A stretch of DNA of 64,000 nucleotides from Arcanobacterium urinimassiliense (GTDB lineage Bacteria > Actinomycetota > Actinomycetes > Actinomycetales > Actinomycetaceae): the NCBI RefSeq assembly GCF_900119495.1, contig NZ_LT632435.1, positions 730,359-794,358 on the forward strand. The letters run 5' to 3'. Shown piece by piece: positions 45,028-53,781 of the stretch (its first letter is position 1; each line of letters opens with the position of its first letter). Made by a program: the position numbers and the translations under genes. The notes below the pieces were generated by a model that saw only the letters and a list, made by a program, of their open reading frames with translations, did no database searches and was not told the DNA's origin.

Positions 45028-45092
45028 GGGTTTTAAGCCAATAAGGGTTTTATAGATTAGAAGAGCTTTATAGCCCGGAAGAGCTTGATAGC
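45021..45092 (+). repeat. Two tandem duplications at the dnaE end
   Basis: CCAATAAGGGTTTTA occurs at 45021-45035 and 45038-45052 (17-bp period); the first copy includes the dnaE stop (45025-45027). It is followed by GAAGAGCTT-T/G-ATAGC units starting at 45060 and 45078. Nothing coding is seen in this gap. Confidence 0.8.
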
Positions 45093-45106
45093 TTGCATTG
45101 GTGATT

Positions 45107-45343
45107 TTATTGTGCCACCAGCCGATAAGTATCAATCGCTGCAGCTGGCATACCGTTTTCTGCTTTTAGCGCCACCACATCTCCCTCCTGTAACTGGTGT
45201 GAGTGGCGTATCTCGGGCGCTCCATTTACTTCCACAGCTCCAGATTGAATAAGAGCGCGCGCTTCTCCGCCGCTTTCGGCCCAATTCACTATTTTTAGAA
45301 ACTGCCCTAATTTTACTGGTAGACGTAGAGCGCATTCTTCCAT
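45107..45343 (-). CDS. Small S4-domain RNA-binding protein
   Basis: A 78-residue protein that is almost wholly one S4 domain: LGQFLKIVNWAESGGEARALIQSGAVEVNG followed by the R/H-rich turn and EGDVVAL. Such YbcJ/YaaA-type proteins bind structured RNA, in some species the ribosome; the target here is unknown. The ATG at 45343 lies 8 bp after GGAGG; the frame extends 8 codons further. It lies downstream of zur on the same strand, after a TATATATATA-containing spacer. Confidence 0.82.
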   Translation of the reverse strand: MEECALRLPVKLGQFLKIVNWAESGGEARALIQSGAVEVNGAPEIRHSHQLQEGDVVALKAENGMPAAAIDTYRLVAQ

Positions 45344-45436
45344 GGATTTTTCCTCCCGAATCTTCAAAGTTTTCCGGTGGCCGCTTTGTAAAGCAGCTAA
45401 GTATATATATAAAAGATGTGATGGAATAATTCGATT

Positions 45437-45847
45437 TTATTCAGCGTCACTTACGGGTGTGCAATCTGCACAGATGCCGTAGAGCTCCAAAGAATGAGAA
45501 ACCGAGGAAAAATTATTTTCCTGGGCAATTTGCCGTGCCCAAGATTCAAAATCTTTCCAAGTTATATCTACCGTCTTCCCGCAAGCGCGGCATACTAAGT
45601 GATGGTGGTGGGTATCTTCGCGGCAATAGCGAAAAAGCTGAATATCAGAATCTTCAGCTCGCAGCACATCGACCTGCTTATTGTCGGCCAGAGTCTGCAA
45701 ATTTCGATATACGGTAGCTAGCCCGACGTCGCTACCTTGCGCTCGCAACTTTTCATATACTTCTTGTGCAGAAAGAAATCCTGCTTCCTTATGTAGCAAA
45801 TCGAAAATAGCACTGCGTTGTTTCGTCATTCGTTGCATAGTGCCCAT
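45437..45847 (-). CDS. zur: Fur-family zinc uptake regulator Zur
   Basis: A 136-residue Fur-family repressor. The winged helix covers about 1-85 (VGLATVYRNLQTLAD is the recognition region). The dimerisation domain holds HHHHLVCRACG and the second Cys pair CADC near the end, the structural zinc site. HHHHLVC and the HSLELYGIC ending are closest to actinobacterial Zur (FurB), which represses zinc import. The ATG at 45847 sits 6 bp after the -10 hexamer TACTAT, without a ribosome binding site. Confidence 0.87.
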   Translation of the reverse strand: MGTMQRMTKQRSAIFDLLHKEAGFLSAQEVYEKLRAQGSDVGLATVYRNLQTLADNKQVDVLRAEDSDIQLFRYCREDTHHHHLVCRACGKTVDITWKDFESWARQIAQENNFSSVSHSLELYGICADCTPVSDAE

Positions 45848-45853
45848 CCAGAA

Positions 45854-45859
45854 ATAGTA
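45854..45859 (-). promoter_or_regulatory. -10 hexamer TACTAT of zur, leaderless type
   Basis: On the minus strand TACTAT lies 6 bp before the zur start codon and no Shine-Dalgarno sequence is present. Confidence 0.45.
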
Positions 45860-46086
45860 GCGCTTATTGACTTTTCCACTATGCTACCGTAAATAGCAGA
45901 AAAGTGGCAGAGTGTTTCCGAATAGTGGGCACGGTCTTTAGAGTGTTTAAAGGGTTGAATAGAGAAAATGGAGATTATTCCTCGGAAGTATTTGCGGAAA
46001 AGCGCAGCGCTCGGAGAAAGATAGAAAAATTGATAGAGTTCACTTCTCCGCGCCGGTCAGAGAAGGCAAAACTGCGGTATTTTGCG

Positions 46087-46092
46087 TAGAAT
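46087..46092 (+). promoter_or_regulatory. Candidate -10 hexamer of glyS
   Basis: TAGAAT lies about 100 bp before the glyS ATG, with TATAAG at 46114-46119 as an alternative. The 343-bp spacer between zur and glyS holds these promoter-like elements, a leader hairpin and no supportable gene. No T-box consensus is visible. Confidence 0.35.
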
Positions 46093-46149
46093 ACTTAGGC
46101 AGAGAGGTAATTTTATAAGTAGTGATCTCTGGCAGAAAGCCAAAAAGAT

Positions 46150-46174
46150 TTTTTGCATCAGCCAGATGCGAAAA
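46150..46174 (+). other. Leader hairpin just upstream of the glyS ribosome binding site
   Basis: TTTTT-GCATC pairs with GATGC-GAAAA around AGCCA (about 10 bp, one G-U pair). It ends 4 nt before AAAGGAG. An upstream A-run (46142-46146) could pair with the same T-run instead. This arrangement could affect translation initiation. Confidence 0.4.
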
Positions 46175-46190
46175 TTTAAAGGAGTTAATA

Positions 46191-47585
46191 ATGGCAAAAC
46201 CGGGCCCATCCAAACTAGATAAGGTAATTTCCCTCGCCAAAAGGCGCGGATTCGTATTTCCCGCCGGCGAAATTTACGGCGGCACCCGCTCTGCTTGGGA
46301 TTACGGCCCGCTTGGGGTAGAGCTTAAAGAAAATATCAAGCGGCAGTGGTGGCGCACTAACGTCACTTCGCGCGCGGATGTAGTGGGTCTCGATTCTTCT
46401 ATTATTCTTCCGCGGGAAATCTGGGTAGCTTCCGGCCACGTGGCTACTTTTTCCGATCCGCTCACCGAATGTACTTCTTGCCATAAGCGCCTTCGGGCAG
46501 ATGAATTAATAGAAGATTATGCGGCGCGGAAGCAGAAAGCCGAATCAGAAGTAGAACTAGCGGATGTGCCGTGCCCGAACTGTGGTACGCGCGGGCAATG
46601 GACGGAATCGAAGCCATTTTCCGGTTTGTTGAAGACTTATTTAGGAGCCGTAGACGACGAATCCGGTTTGCACTATTTGCGCCCAGAAACTGCGCAGGGC
46701 ATCTTTGTGAATTTTGCGAATGTGCTCACCACTTCTCGTTTAAAACCACCTTTTGGGATTGCGCAGGTAGGAAAATCTTTCCGCAATGAGATTACGCCCG
46801 GGAATTTTATTTTCCGTACACGCGAATTTGAACAAATGGAGATCGAATACTTCGTAGCTCCGGGAGAAGATGAGGCCTGGCATCAGAAATGGATCGATGA
46901 CCGCCTCGCTTGGTATATGGATTTAGGGATTGCGAAAGAAAATCTGCGGCTGTATGAGCATCCAAAAGAAAAGCTATCGCACTATTCGAAGCGCACAGTG
47001 GATATTGAATACCGCTTTGGCTTCCAGAATAGCGATTTTGGTGAGCTAGAGGGAATTGCCAATCGTACGGATTATGATCTTTCCGCCCATGCCACTGCCT
47101 CGGGTAAGCGTTTGGATTACTTCGACCAAGCTACCGGTACGCGCTATGTACCTTATGTGGTAGAACCTTCAGCGGGGCTCACCCGTTCGATGATGGCCTT
47201 CCTCGTAGAGGCTTATACCGAGGATGAAGCTCCCAATACTAAAGGCGGAGTAGATACGCGTATCTCACTGCGCCTTGATCCGCGGTTAGCGCCGGTGAAA
47301 GCGGCGGTATTACCGCTTTCTCGCTCTGAGAAACTCTCTCCTTTGGCGCGCGAAATAGCTGCGGAACTGCGTAAGTACTGGAATGTAGAATTCGATGATG
47401 CGGGAGCTGTGGGGCGGCGCTACCGCCGGCAGGATGAAATAGGTACTCCTTTCTGCATCACAGTGGATTTCGATTCTTTAGAGGATAAGGCAGTCACTAT
47501 TCGTGATCGCGATACGATGGAGCAAATTCGGATTCCGGTAGCGGAAGTTAAAGATTATTTAGCTGGAAAATTATTAGGCTGCTAA
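46191..47585 (+). CDS. glyS: Glycyl-tRNA synthetase (single-subunit class II)
   Basis: The enzyme charges tRNA-Gly. The 464-residue protein is the alpha2 type. Motif 1 lies in the N-terminal [15 protein letters not shown] and [10 protein letters not shown] region, and motif 2 is [47 protein letters not shown] leads to motif 3, and the anticodon-binding domain follows. CTSCHKR and CPNCGTRG are the metal-binding insertion cysteines. The ATG at 46191 has AAAGGAG upstream; the frame extends upstream but without such a site. Confidence 0.95.
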   Translation: MAKPGPSKLDKVISLAKRRGFVFPAGEIYGGTRSAWDYGPLGVELKENIKRQWWRTNVTSRADVVGLDSSIILPREIWVASGHVATFSDPLTECTSCHKRLRADELIEDYAARKQKAESEVELADVPCPNCGTRGQWTESKPFSGLLKTYLGAVDDESGLHYLRPETAQGIFVNFANVLTTSRLKPPFGIAQVGKSFRNEITPGNFIFRTREFEQMEIEYFVAPGEDEAWHQKWIDDRLAWYMDLGIAKENLRLYEHPKEKLSHYSKRTVDIEYRFGFQNSDFGELEGIANRTDYDLSAHATASGKRLDYFDQATGTRYVPYVVEPSAGLTRSMMAFLVEAYTEDEAPNTKGGVDTRISLRLDPRLAPVKAAVLPLSRSEKLSPLAREIAAELRKYWNVEFDDAGAVGRRYRRQDEIGTPFCITVDFDSLEDKAVTIRDRDTMEQIRIPVAEVKDYLAGKLLGC

Positions 47586-47599
47586 GGCCTTTTAAGCCT

Positions 47600-48931
47600 A
47601 TGGCTACCCCTATTTCTGCTTCTTCTACGCCTATTGCTGGTCATTCTCACGGCGGGGGAGCGCTTTCACTGCCGCCTTCGGCGCGGCGGCGTGTGCGCCT
47701 CATATTGGCGGCTTTAGTGGTGCCGCTAGCCGTGCTTACTCTAATCGGAATAATTTACTGTTGGCCAAATCAGGAGATTATTCAGCAGCCGCTGGTGGCA
47801 GAGGGTAGTACTTTAGTGACTGGCGAAGTTACTCATATTGGTACTACCGATAAATATGGACAGACGCCAGTGGAAATGAGAACTGCCGGTAAAGAAGTAG
47901 CTCTTTCCGTGCCGTTAGAAATAGTAGAAAATGGTTTAGCTGTAGGGGATAAAGTACGCGCTATATATACCCCGAATACTGCGGATTATTTACCTCTGGA
48001 TTCTGCCCAGCAATCGGAGGGAGCGAAGACAGATTTACCGCCAGAGGAAGCAGGCGATACCGCCGCGGCTGGCTCTTATGTATTTGCCGATTTTGTGCGC
48101 GGCGTGCCGATGCTGCTTTTAATACTGCTCTATCTTCTAGTAGTGGCGGTAGTAGCCCGCGGAAAAGGCTTGGCCGCTATGCTGGGGCTTTTCGTATCTT
48201 TAGGGGTAGTAGTTCTATTTATGATGCCCGCTCTACTGAGCGGAGAGAATGCGGTATTAGTAGTAGTGCTCAGTGCCGGTGCCATGATGTTTGCTTCTAT
48301 ATATTTGGCGCATGGGGTTTCTATTCGCACTACTACGGCGATTCTCGGCACCTTTGCCGGCCTAATTATTACGGGATTTACTGCCTGGTTAACTATCGGG
48401 CAAGCTAAACTTACCGGCACTTTTAGCCATGAGTCTCTACTCATATCGGGAATGGTGCCCGGGATATCGATGCAGCAGATATTGCTGGCTGGCATGCTTC
48501 TAGCTGGTCTGGGTGCATTAAACGACGTCACTATTACGCAGGTATCTACAGTCTGGGAACTCCATGCGGCTAATCCGCATGCCACGCGGTCTTCTTTAAT
48601 ACGCCAAGGGATGACGGTGGGGCGGGATCATATCGCCTCTACGGTCTACACTCTCGCTTTTGCTTATGTGGGCACGGCTCTACCCTTGCTAATGGCGGCA
48701 TCTTTTATTGACCGCGGGTTTATCGATTTCTTATTAGTAGGGGAGATATCAGAAGAAATAGTACGCACCTTGGTAGCTTCGATTGGACTGGTGCTCGCTA
48801 TTCCTCTCACCACCGTCATTTCGGCATTCTTAGCCCCCGTAGCTCCGGCGCAACTTCCTGCAGTGCCGCCCTCGGCAGCGCAACCTAGCCCGCAGTTGCC
48901 GCCTTCGATAAAACTGCACGCAGAAAAGTAG
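47600..48931 (+). CDS. YibE/F family membrane protein
   Basis: A 443-residue multi-pass protein. One helix lies near residues 35-57, then a soluble stretch of about 100 residues (VTGEVTHIGTTDKYGQTPVEM), then a block of seven or so helices. Polar stretches LGALNDVTITQVSTVWELHAANP and MTVGRDHIASTVYTLAFAY are characteristic of YibE/F. The tail is Pro/Ala-rich. The function is not known for the family. The ATG at 47600 lies 15 bp after glyS with only a weak AAGG before it. A dus gene follows 9 bp later. Confidence 0.82.
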   Translation: MATPISASSTPIAGHSHGGGALSLPPSARRRVRLILAALVVPLAVLTLIGIIYCWPNQEIIQQPLVAEGSTLVTGEVTHIGTTDKYGQTPVEMRTAGKEVALSVPLEIVENGLAVGDKVRAIYTPNTADYLPLDSAQQSEGAKTDLPPEEAGDTAAAGSYVFADFVRGVPMLLLILLYLLVVAVVARGKGLAAMLGLFVSLGVVVLFMMPALLSGENAVLVVVLSAGAMMFASIYLAHGVSIRTTTAILGTFAGLIITGFTAWLTIGQAKLTGTFSHESLLISGMVPGISMQQILLAGMLLAGLGALNDVTITQVSTVWELHAANPHATRSSLIRQGMTVGRDHIASTVYTLAFAYVGTALPLLMAASFIDRGFIDFLLVGEISEEIVRTLVASIGLVLAIPLTTVISAFLAPVAPAQLPAVPPSAAQPSPQLPPSIKLHAEK

Positions 48932-48939
48932 GGAATGTT

Positions 48940-50157
48940 TTGGCGCGAATCGGAAATATCGAATTAGGCACTCCGCTACTCTTGGCTCCGATGGCCGGAG
49001 TTACCAATCCACCTTTTCGCCAGTTGTGCCGAGAATTTGCCGATGCGGGGAGAAAAGCAGCCGGGGTAGCGCAGGTGCAAAATTCGCCGACCAGTGGAAT
49101 TAGGTATGCTCCGAGTGGCCTCTATACGTGCGAAATGATCACCACGCGTGCGTTGGTAGAAGAAAATGCAGAAACTTTGCATATGGTGCAGCCGGATCCT
49201 CATGATCCAGTGCCTTCGGTGCAACTGTACGGAGTGAATCCCGCTATTACGGCAGCTGCGGTAAAAATGCTTATTCGCCGCGGCTACGCAGCCCATATTG
49301 ATTTAAATTTTGGCTGCCCCGTCCCCAAAGTAACCAAAAAAGGTGGCGGTTCAGCGCTGCCGTGGAAACAAGATCTCTTTGCAGAAATCACGGAGGCAGC
49401 AGTGAAAGCAGCTGCCGCGGCCGGAGCAGAAACTGGGCAGGAAGTGCCGGTAACGGCAAAAATTCGGCTCGGTATTGATGCCGAGCATGAGACTTTTCGG
49501 CGCGCAGCTCAAATTGCAGCGGCAGCCGGTATCTTGGCGCTTACCTTGCACGCGCGCACCATGGAAGAGCATTATTCTGGCCACGCCCACTGGGAAATGA
49601 TAAAAGAGCTGCAGGCGGAAAGCACTATTCCAGTTTTCGGCAACGGCGATATTTTTTCTGCTGGAGATGCGTTGGAGATGCAAAAAATGACCGGCTGCGC
49701 CGGTGTAGTAGTTGGACGAGGCTGCCAAGGCCGGCCGTGGTTCTTTTTTGATTTGGCGGCAGCTTTGCACGGAAGCGCTGCGCGAATGCGCCCTTCACTG
49801 CGGGAAGTGGCCGGAATAATTTATCGGCACGCCGAGCTTTCAGTGGAATATTTCCAGAACGAAGGCCGAGCCGTGCGCGAAATGCGCAAACATATGGCAT
49901 GGTATTTACGAGGTTTTTCGGTGGGAGGATCCGCGCGGGCGCAGCTCGGGTTGGTATCTTCGCTAGCAGATCTAAAGCAAAAACTCCAGGATTTAGATTT
50001 AGACCAAAGTTATCCGGAAGCAGCGGAGGGAAAACGCGGTAGAGCTGGGCGGGCCCGCACTCCACATTTGCCGGAGCGCTGGCTCGAAAGCCATTATTTG
50101 AGCCCGGAGCAACGGAAAAAAATTCAAGAAGCAGAACTTAATATTAGTGGCGGCTAG
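48940..50157 (+). CDS. dus: tRNA-dihydrouridine synthase, DusB-like
   Basis: A flavin-dependent enzyme of 405 residues that reduces uridines in tRNA D-loops. Motifs: PLLLAPMAGVTNPPFRQLCRE at the start, DLNFGCPVPKVTKKGGGSAL with the catalytic cysteine, TLHARTMEEHYSG and FGNGDIFSAGDAL. The TTG at 48940 follows GGGA, which overlaps the stop of the upstream gene. Confidence 0.92.
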   Translation: MARIGNIELGTPLLLAPMAGVTNPPFRQLCREFADAGRKAAGVAQVQNSPTSGIRYAPSGLYTCEMITTRALVEENAETLHMVQPDPHDPVPSVQLYGVNPAITAAAVKMLIRRGYAAHIDLNFGCPVPKVTKKGGGSALPWKQDLFAEITEAAVKAAAAAGAETGQEVPVTAKIRLGIDAEHETFRRAAQIAAAAGILALTLHARTMEEHYSGHAHWEMIKELQAESTIPVFGNGDIFSAGDALEMQKMTGCAGVVVGRGCQGRPWFFFDLAAALHGSAARMRPSLREVAGIIYRHAELSVEYFQNEGRAVREMRKHMAWYLRGFSVGGSARAQLGLVSSLADLKQKLQDLDLDQSYPEAAEGKRGRAGRARTPHLPERWLESHYLSPEQRKKIQEAELNISGG

Positions 50158-50164
50158 AAATTGA

Positions 50165-50170
50165 TAGGCT
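50165..50170 (+). promoter_or_regulatory. -10 hexamer TAGGCT of dgt, leaderless type
   Basis: TAGGCT lies 7 bp before the GTG of dgt; there is no ribosome binding site. Confidence 0.4.
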
Positions 50171-50177
50171 AAGAAAC

Positions 50178-51446
50178 GTGCAAGAACACTATCAGAGCAG
50201 CGATAAAGAGCGATGGATCCAGGAAGCCCCCAAAAGTGCTTCCCGTACCGAATTCGAACGCGATAGAGCGCGGCTGCTGCATTCTTCGGCGCTGCGGCGT
50301 CTGGGGGCCAAGACGCAAGTATTAGGGCCAGAATCTGATGATTTTATCCGCACCCGTCTTACTCATTCTCTGGAAGTAGCTCAGGTAGGCAGATCTTTAG
50401 CAAAAAATTTGGGATGTGATCCCGATATTGTCGAAGCAGCGTGCCTTTCGCATGATATTGGGCATCCCCCCTATGGGCATAACGGGGAAAAAGCTCTTAA
50501 CGAATTGGCAGAAGATATCGGTGGATTTGAAGGAAATGCCCAAACCCTGCGTTTGCTGACGCGCCTAGAACCGAAGCGCTTTCAAGCTGACGGCAGCCCA
50601 GCGGGGCTCAATCTCACGCGGGCCACTCTCGATGCGACTATTAAATACCCGTGGCTGCGGGGAGCTGGGCCCAGAGGAGGAAATAGCCGTAAATTCGGTG
50701 TTTATGCCGATGATTTACCGGTATTTACCTGGGTACACGGAAATCACGGGCTAAACCGGTGCATCGAAGCACAAATAATGGATATTTCTGATGATATTGC
50801 TTATTCGGTACATGACGTAGAGGATGCAATAGTCTATAAACAAGCGCGGGCGAATGAAAATCCGCTCGGCTCTTCCCTAAATGCTGAATTAGCGGACGAA
50901 GACGCCATAATTGCGGGTGTAATAACGTGGTATGGAAAAAGCAGTAGCGAAGCAGAATTGCGCTCTGCTTTTCGCCGTCTACATGCGATGGAAGCCTGGC
51001 CACACGAATTTAGTGGCACGATACGTGATTTAGCGGCACTGAAGGATTTAACTTCCGATTTAATCGGGCGTTTTATATCGGCTCTTACGGCTGCCACCAA
51101 AGCTGAATATGGCAGCGAGCCACTAATTCGCTACGCAGCTAATGTGGTCGTACCACCCCAGACACAAGCGGAAATAAATTTGCTAAAAGGAATTGCGGTA
51201 CATCTAGTGATGGAACCGCGCGTACATGAGCCGGTTTACTATGCGCAACGCACAATGCTCTACGATTTAGCCGATGCGCTCGCGGAAGATCCGGCCACGC
51301 GTTTAGAGCCGATATTTTGGGATTTGTATCAGCGCGCCGATAGTGAAGCAGCGCGGCGGCGGGTGTTGATAGACCAGTTGGCTACTCTTACCGACCAGTC
51401 TGCACGGCAATGGCATGCGCGCTATTGCGGAATGCTGCGCCATTAA
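50178..51446 (+). CDS. dgt: Deoxyguanosinetriphosphate triphosphohydrolase-like protein
   Basis: An HD-domain dNTPase of 422 residues. It hydrolyses dNTPs to deoxynucleosides and triphosphate. The metal-binding H and HD motifs are in RTRLTHSLEVAQVGRSLA and CLSHDIGHPPYGHNGE. DISDDIAYSVHDVEDAI supplies the final aspartate. The type without the extra Gly-rich insert is common upstream of dnaG in actinobacteria. The start is GTG at 50178, probably leaderless. Confidence 0.92.
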   Translation: MQEHYQSSDKERWIQEAPKSASRTEFERDRARLLHSSALRRLGAKTQVLGPESDDFIRTRLTHSLEVAQVGRSLAKNLGCDPDIVEAACLSHDIGHPPYGHNGEKALNELAEDIGGFEGNAQTLRLLTRLEPKRFQADGSPAGLNLTRATLDATIKYPWLRGAGPRGGNSRKFGVYADDLPVFTWVHGNHGLNRCIEAQIMDISDDIAYSVHDVEDAIVYKQARANENPLGSSLNAELADEDAIIAGVITWYGKSSSEAELRSAFRRLHAMEAWPHEFSGTIRDLAALKDLTSDLIGRFISALTAATKAEYGSEPLIRYAANVVVPPQTQAEINLLKGIAVHLVMEPRVHEPVYYAQRTMLYDLADALAEDPATRLEPIFWDLYQRADSEAARRRVLIDQLATLTDQSARQWHARYCGMLRH

Positions 51447-51486
51447 GAGCAGAACGGTAAGTGGATAAGGGAGCGAGTAAAGGATA

Positions 51487-51492
51487 TAAGAT
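51487..51492 (+). promoter_or_regulatory. -10 hexamer TAAGAT of dnaG, leaderless type
   Basis: TAAGAT lies 6 bp before the ATG; an overlapping TATAAG (51485-51490) with -35-like TGGATA (51462-51467) is an alternative. No ribosome binding site is present. Confidence 0.45.
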
Positions 51493-51498
51493 AGCGGT

Positions 51499-53466
51499 AT
51501 GGCCGGTTTGATTACGCGTGCAAGCATAGAAGAAGTGCGGGAGCGGGCGCGTCTGGAAGAAATAGTGGGCGAGTACGTCACTCTGAAAACTGCTGGAGTG
51601 GGTGCGCTAAAAGGCCTATGCCCTTTTCATGATGAAAAAACTCCCTCTTTTAATGTGCGGCCACACGTGGGAAGATGGCACTGCTTTGGCTGCGGAGAAG
51701 GCGGAGACGCAATCGCTTTTCTGGAAAAAATCGAGCATATTTCTTTTGTGGAAGCGGTAGAGCTGCTTGCGCATAAGACGGGTGTGCAGCTGCAGTACGA
51801 AAAAAGTAGCGGAGGGAAGAGTGCGCCTGCGGAAGTGAAAAGAGCGCGCTTAATTGAGGCCCATAGAATCGCTGAAGAGTTCTATATGAAAAAACTCAGT
51901 GAAGCTGAAGGGGAAGCTGCTCGGCAGTTACTTTATGATCGGGGCTTTGACGATGCGGCGATTGCGCACTTTCGCGTTGGATATGCTCCTCGCGCCTGGG
52001 ATAGCTTGCTCCAAGAGTTGAGACGGCGTGGATTTACGGAAAAAGAGATTTCTGCTACCGGCCTTACTTCACAGGGAGCGCGCGGAGTCTATGATCGTTT
52101 TCGCGGGCGGGTAATGTGGCCAATCCATTCGATAGTGGGTGATCCGATTGGTTTCGGAGCTCGTAAACTGGGCGAGGAAGAAGGCCCGAAATATCTCAAT
52201 ACTCCCGAAACTATCCTCTATAAAAAATCGCAGGTGCTCTACGGCTTGGATCTAGCGAAAAAAGAAATAGCTGCGCAGCGAAAAATTGTAGTGGTAGAGG
52301 GATATACCGATGTGATGGCTGCTCATTTAGCGGGAGTGCGTACGGCGGTGGCTACTTGTGGCACTGCTTTTGGGCATGAGCATGCCAAAATTGTGCGGCG
52401 TATTATTGGAGATTATGCCGGGCAAGGCTCTGGAATGGTACTGCACGATGGAGCCGGTTTTGGTGGAGAAATTATTTTTACCTTTGACGGAGACGAGGCA
52501 GGGCAAAAAGCTGCTTTGCGCGCTTTTCGGGAAGATCAGACTTTTGGGGCGCAGACTTTTGTGGCAGTATCGCCTGAGGGTATGGATCCTTGCGATTTAC
52601 GCCTCGCCTATGGAGATGCTGCAGTAGCGCAGCTAGTAGCTAAGCGGAAACCACTTTTTTCTTTTGTGATTCAATCTATGCTCGCTAAATTGCCACTTCA
52701 CACCGCAGAAGGGCGGGCAGCGGGGTTGCATCAAAGTGCGCCGGTAGTGGCAGCTATTAAAGATAGAGTGTTGCGCGGGGAATATACTCGTATATTATCT
52801 GGCTGGCTCGGGATGGATATAGATACAGTGGCACAGGCGGTAGCCGACGCGCTGCGGATGCAGAAAAATCAGATACCGGAGATTGCGGCCCCGGGAGAAG
52901 AAAATACTCCGCGTTCCGCGCCAGTACTAGAAGAGCGCTCCCAGATTAGTGATCCTGTGGCGCGCGTGGAACGTGCCGCTTTAGAAGTGATTGTGCAGTT
53001 ACCTTGGTTGGCTTATGAAGCAAATGCGCAGGATTTACCGAGTGAATCTTTTACAGTGCCGATTCACCGCGCCATATTCGATACTATTCTGGCGGCGGGG
53101 GGAGTGGCTGCGCATCGGCAGTATTTTCAAAATCTGCAAGATAAAGGGATAGAAGATAAGGAAGCGGAAGAGCGCGCTAATAAGTGGTACGTGGAGCAGA
53201 TAAGTGCGGCTGCTACCGATATGACGCGGCAAGCTCTCCGGGAACTGGCAGTATCTCCTTTACCGGAAGATACGCAGGCTGATATGTGGCCCTATGTGCG
53301 GGGAGTGATGATGGGCTTGATAAAGCACGGCTATACCCGCCAAATAGCGGAGCTGCGCGGGCAAATGCAGCGCACAGAATCTGATTCCCCAGAGCGAGCA
53401 GCTCTCTATCAAAGATTGATAGAGCTGGAGAGTAATCGGCGTGCATTCGATGAAACTGATACCTGA
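51499..53466 (+). CDS. dnaG: DNA primase DnaG
   Basis: DnaG makes RNA primers at the replication fork. The 655-residue protein has an N-terminal CHC2 zinc site (C41, H44, C62, C65). The TOPRIM domain includes VVEGYTDVMAAHLAGV and FTFDGDEAGQKAALRAF, with a short insertion of about 15 residues before FTFDGD. A C-terminal DnaB-binding region of about 150 residues follows. Its mRNA is probably leaderless. It follows dgt. Confidence 0.96.
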   Translation: MAGLITRASIEEVRERARLEEIVGEYVTLKTAGVGALKGLCPFHDEKTPSFNVRPHVGRWHCFGCGEGGDAIAFLEKIEHISFVEAVELLAHKTGVQLQYEKSSGGKSAPAEVKRARLIEAHRIAEEFYMKKLSEAEGEAARQLLYDRGFDDAAIAHFRVGYAPRAWDSLLQELRRRGFTEKEISATGLTSQGARGVYDRFRGRVMWPIHSIVGDPIGFGARKLGEEEGPKYLNTPETILYKKSQVLYGLDLAKKEIAAQRKIVVVEGYTDVMAAHLAGVRTAVATCGTAFGHEHAKIVRRIIGDYAGQGSGMVLHDGAGFGGEIIFTFDGDEAGQKAALRAFREDQTFGAQTFVAVSPEGMDPCDLRLAYGDAAVAQLVAKRKPLFSFVIQSMLAKLPLHTAEGRAAGLHQSAPVVAAIKDRVLRGEYTRILSGWLGMDIDTVAQAVADALRMQKNQIPEIAAPGEENTPRSAPVLEERSQISDPVARVERAALEVIVQLPWLAYEANAQDLPSESFTVPIHRAIFDTILAAGGVAAHRQYFQNLQDKGIEDKEAEERANKWYVEQISAAATDMTRQALRELAVSPLPEDTQADMWPYVRGVMMGLIKHGYTRQIAELRGQMQRTESDSPERAALYQRLIELESNRRAFDETDT

Positions 53467-53577
53467 GAAAAATAGCGCCCGATAGAAGAAAATATCGGCA
53501 CCGAAAAGTGAAATAAACCGCGCAGGTCTGAAACTAGTTGGAAATTTTCGCTAATATCAGATATAAACAATTAGTAC

Positions 53578-53651
53578 GCCCCTGTAGCTCAGATGGTTAG
53601 AGCAGGGAACTCATAATTCCAAGGTCGTGGGTTCGAGCCCCGCCGGGGGCA
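53578..53651 (+). tRNA. tRNA-Met (anticodon CAT), elongator type
   Basis: The 74-nt sequence folds as a full cloverleaf. The acceptor GCCCCTG pairs with CGGGGGC with two wobble positions or fewer. The D arm contains AGCTCAGATGGTTAGAGC. The anticodon loop CTCATAA sits on the stem GGGAA/TTCCA, and the T arm is GTGGG-TTCGAGC-CCCGC. The anticodon is at about 53611-53613. CCA is not encoded. The internal elements fit elongator Met; tRNA-Ile2 with a modified CAT is a less likely alternative. AT-rich promoter-like sequence lies upstream. Confidence 0.9.
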
Positions 53652-53768
53652 CTGAAGTTTAGATATTTGTTTTCTATTCTGCATAAACAGCTCGGCACGG
53701 AAAGTGGCTCTGGGTAGAAAATTACGAAAAATAGAGCGTTCTATAGCAGCTTATTTCTAAAAATCTAT

Positions 53769-53774
53769 TAGACT
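53769..53774 (+). promoter_or_regulatory. -10 hexamer TAGACT of the FAH-like gene, leaderless type
   Basis: TAGACT lies 7 bp before the ATG at 53782, and no ribosome binding site is present. Confidence 0.45.
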
Positions 53775-53781
53775 GCACTAT

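Noticed and set aside
45904-46089. 61-residue frame between zur and glyS
   Set aside because: Low-complexity, no ribosome binding site, no family resemblance.
46093-46190. T-box or glycine riboswitch in the glyS leader
   Set aside because: I found no T-box consensus and no glycine aptamer pattern; only a simple hairpin is present.
41491-53466. Replication origin near dnaE or dnaG
   Set aside because: No dnaA, dnaN or cluster of DnaA boxes was seen.
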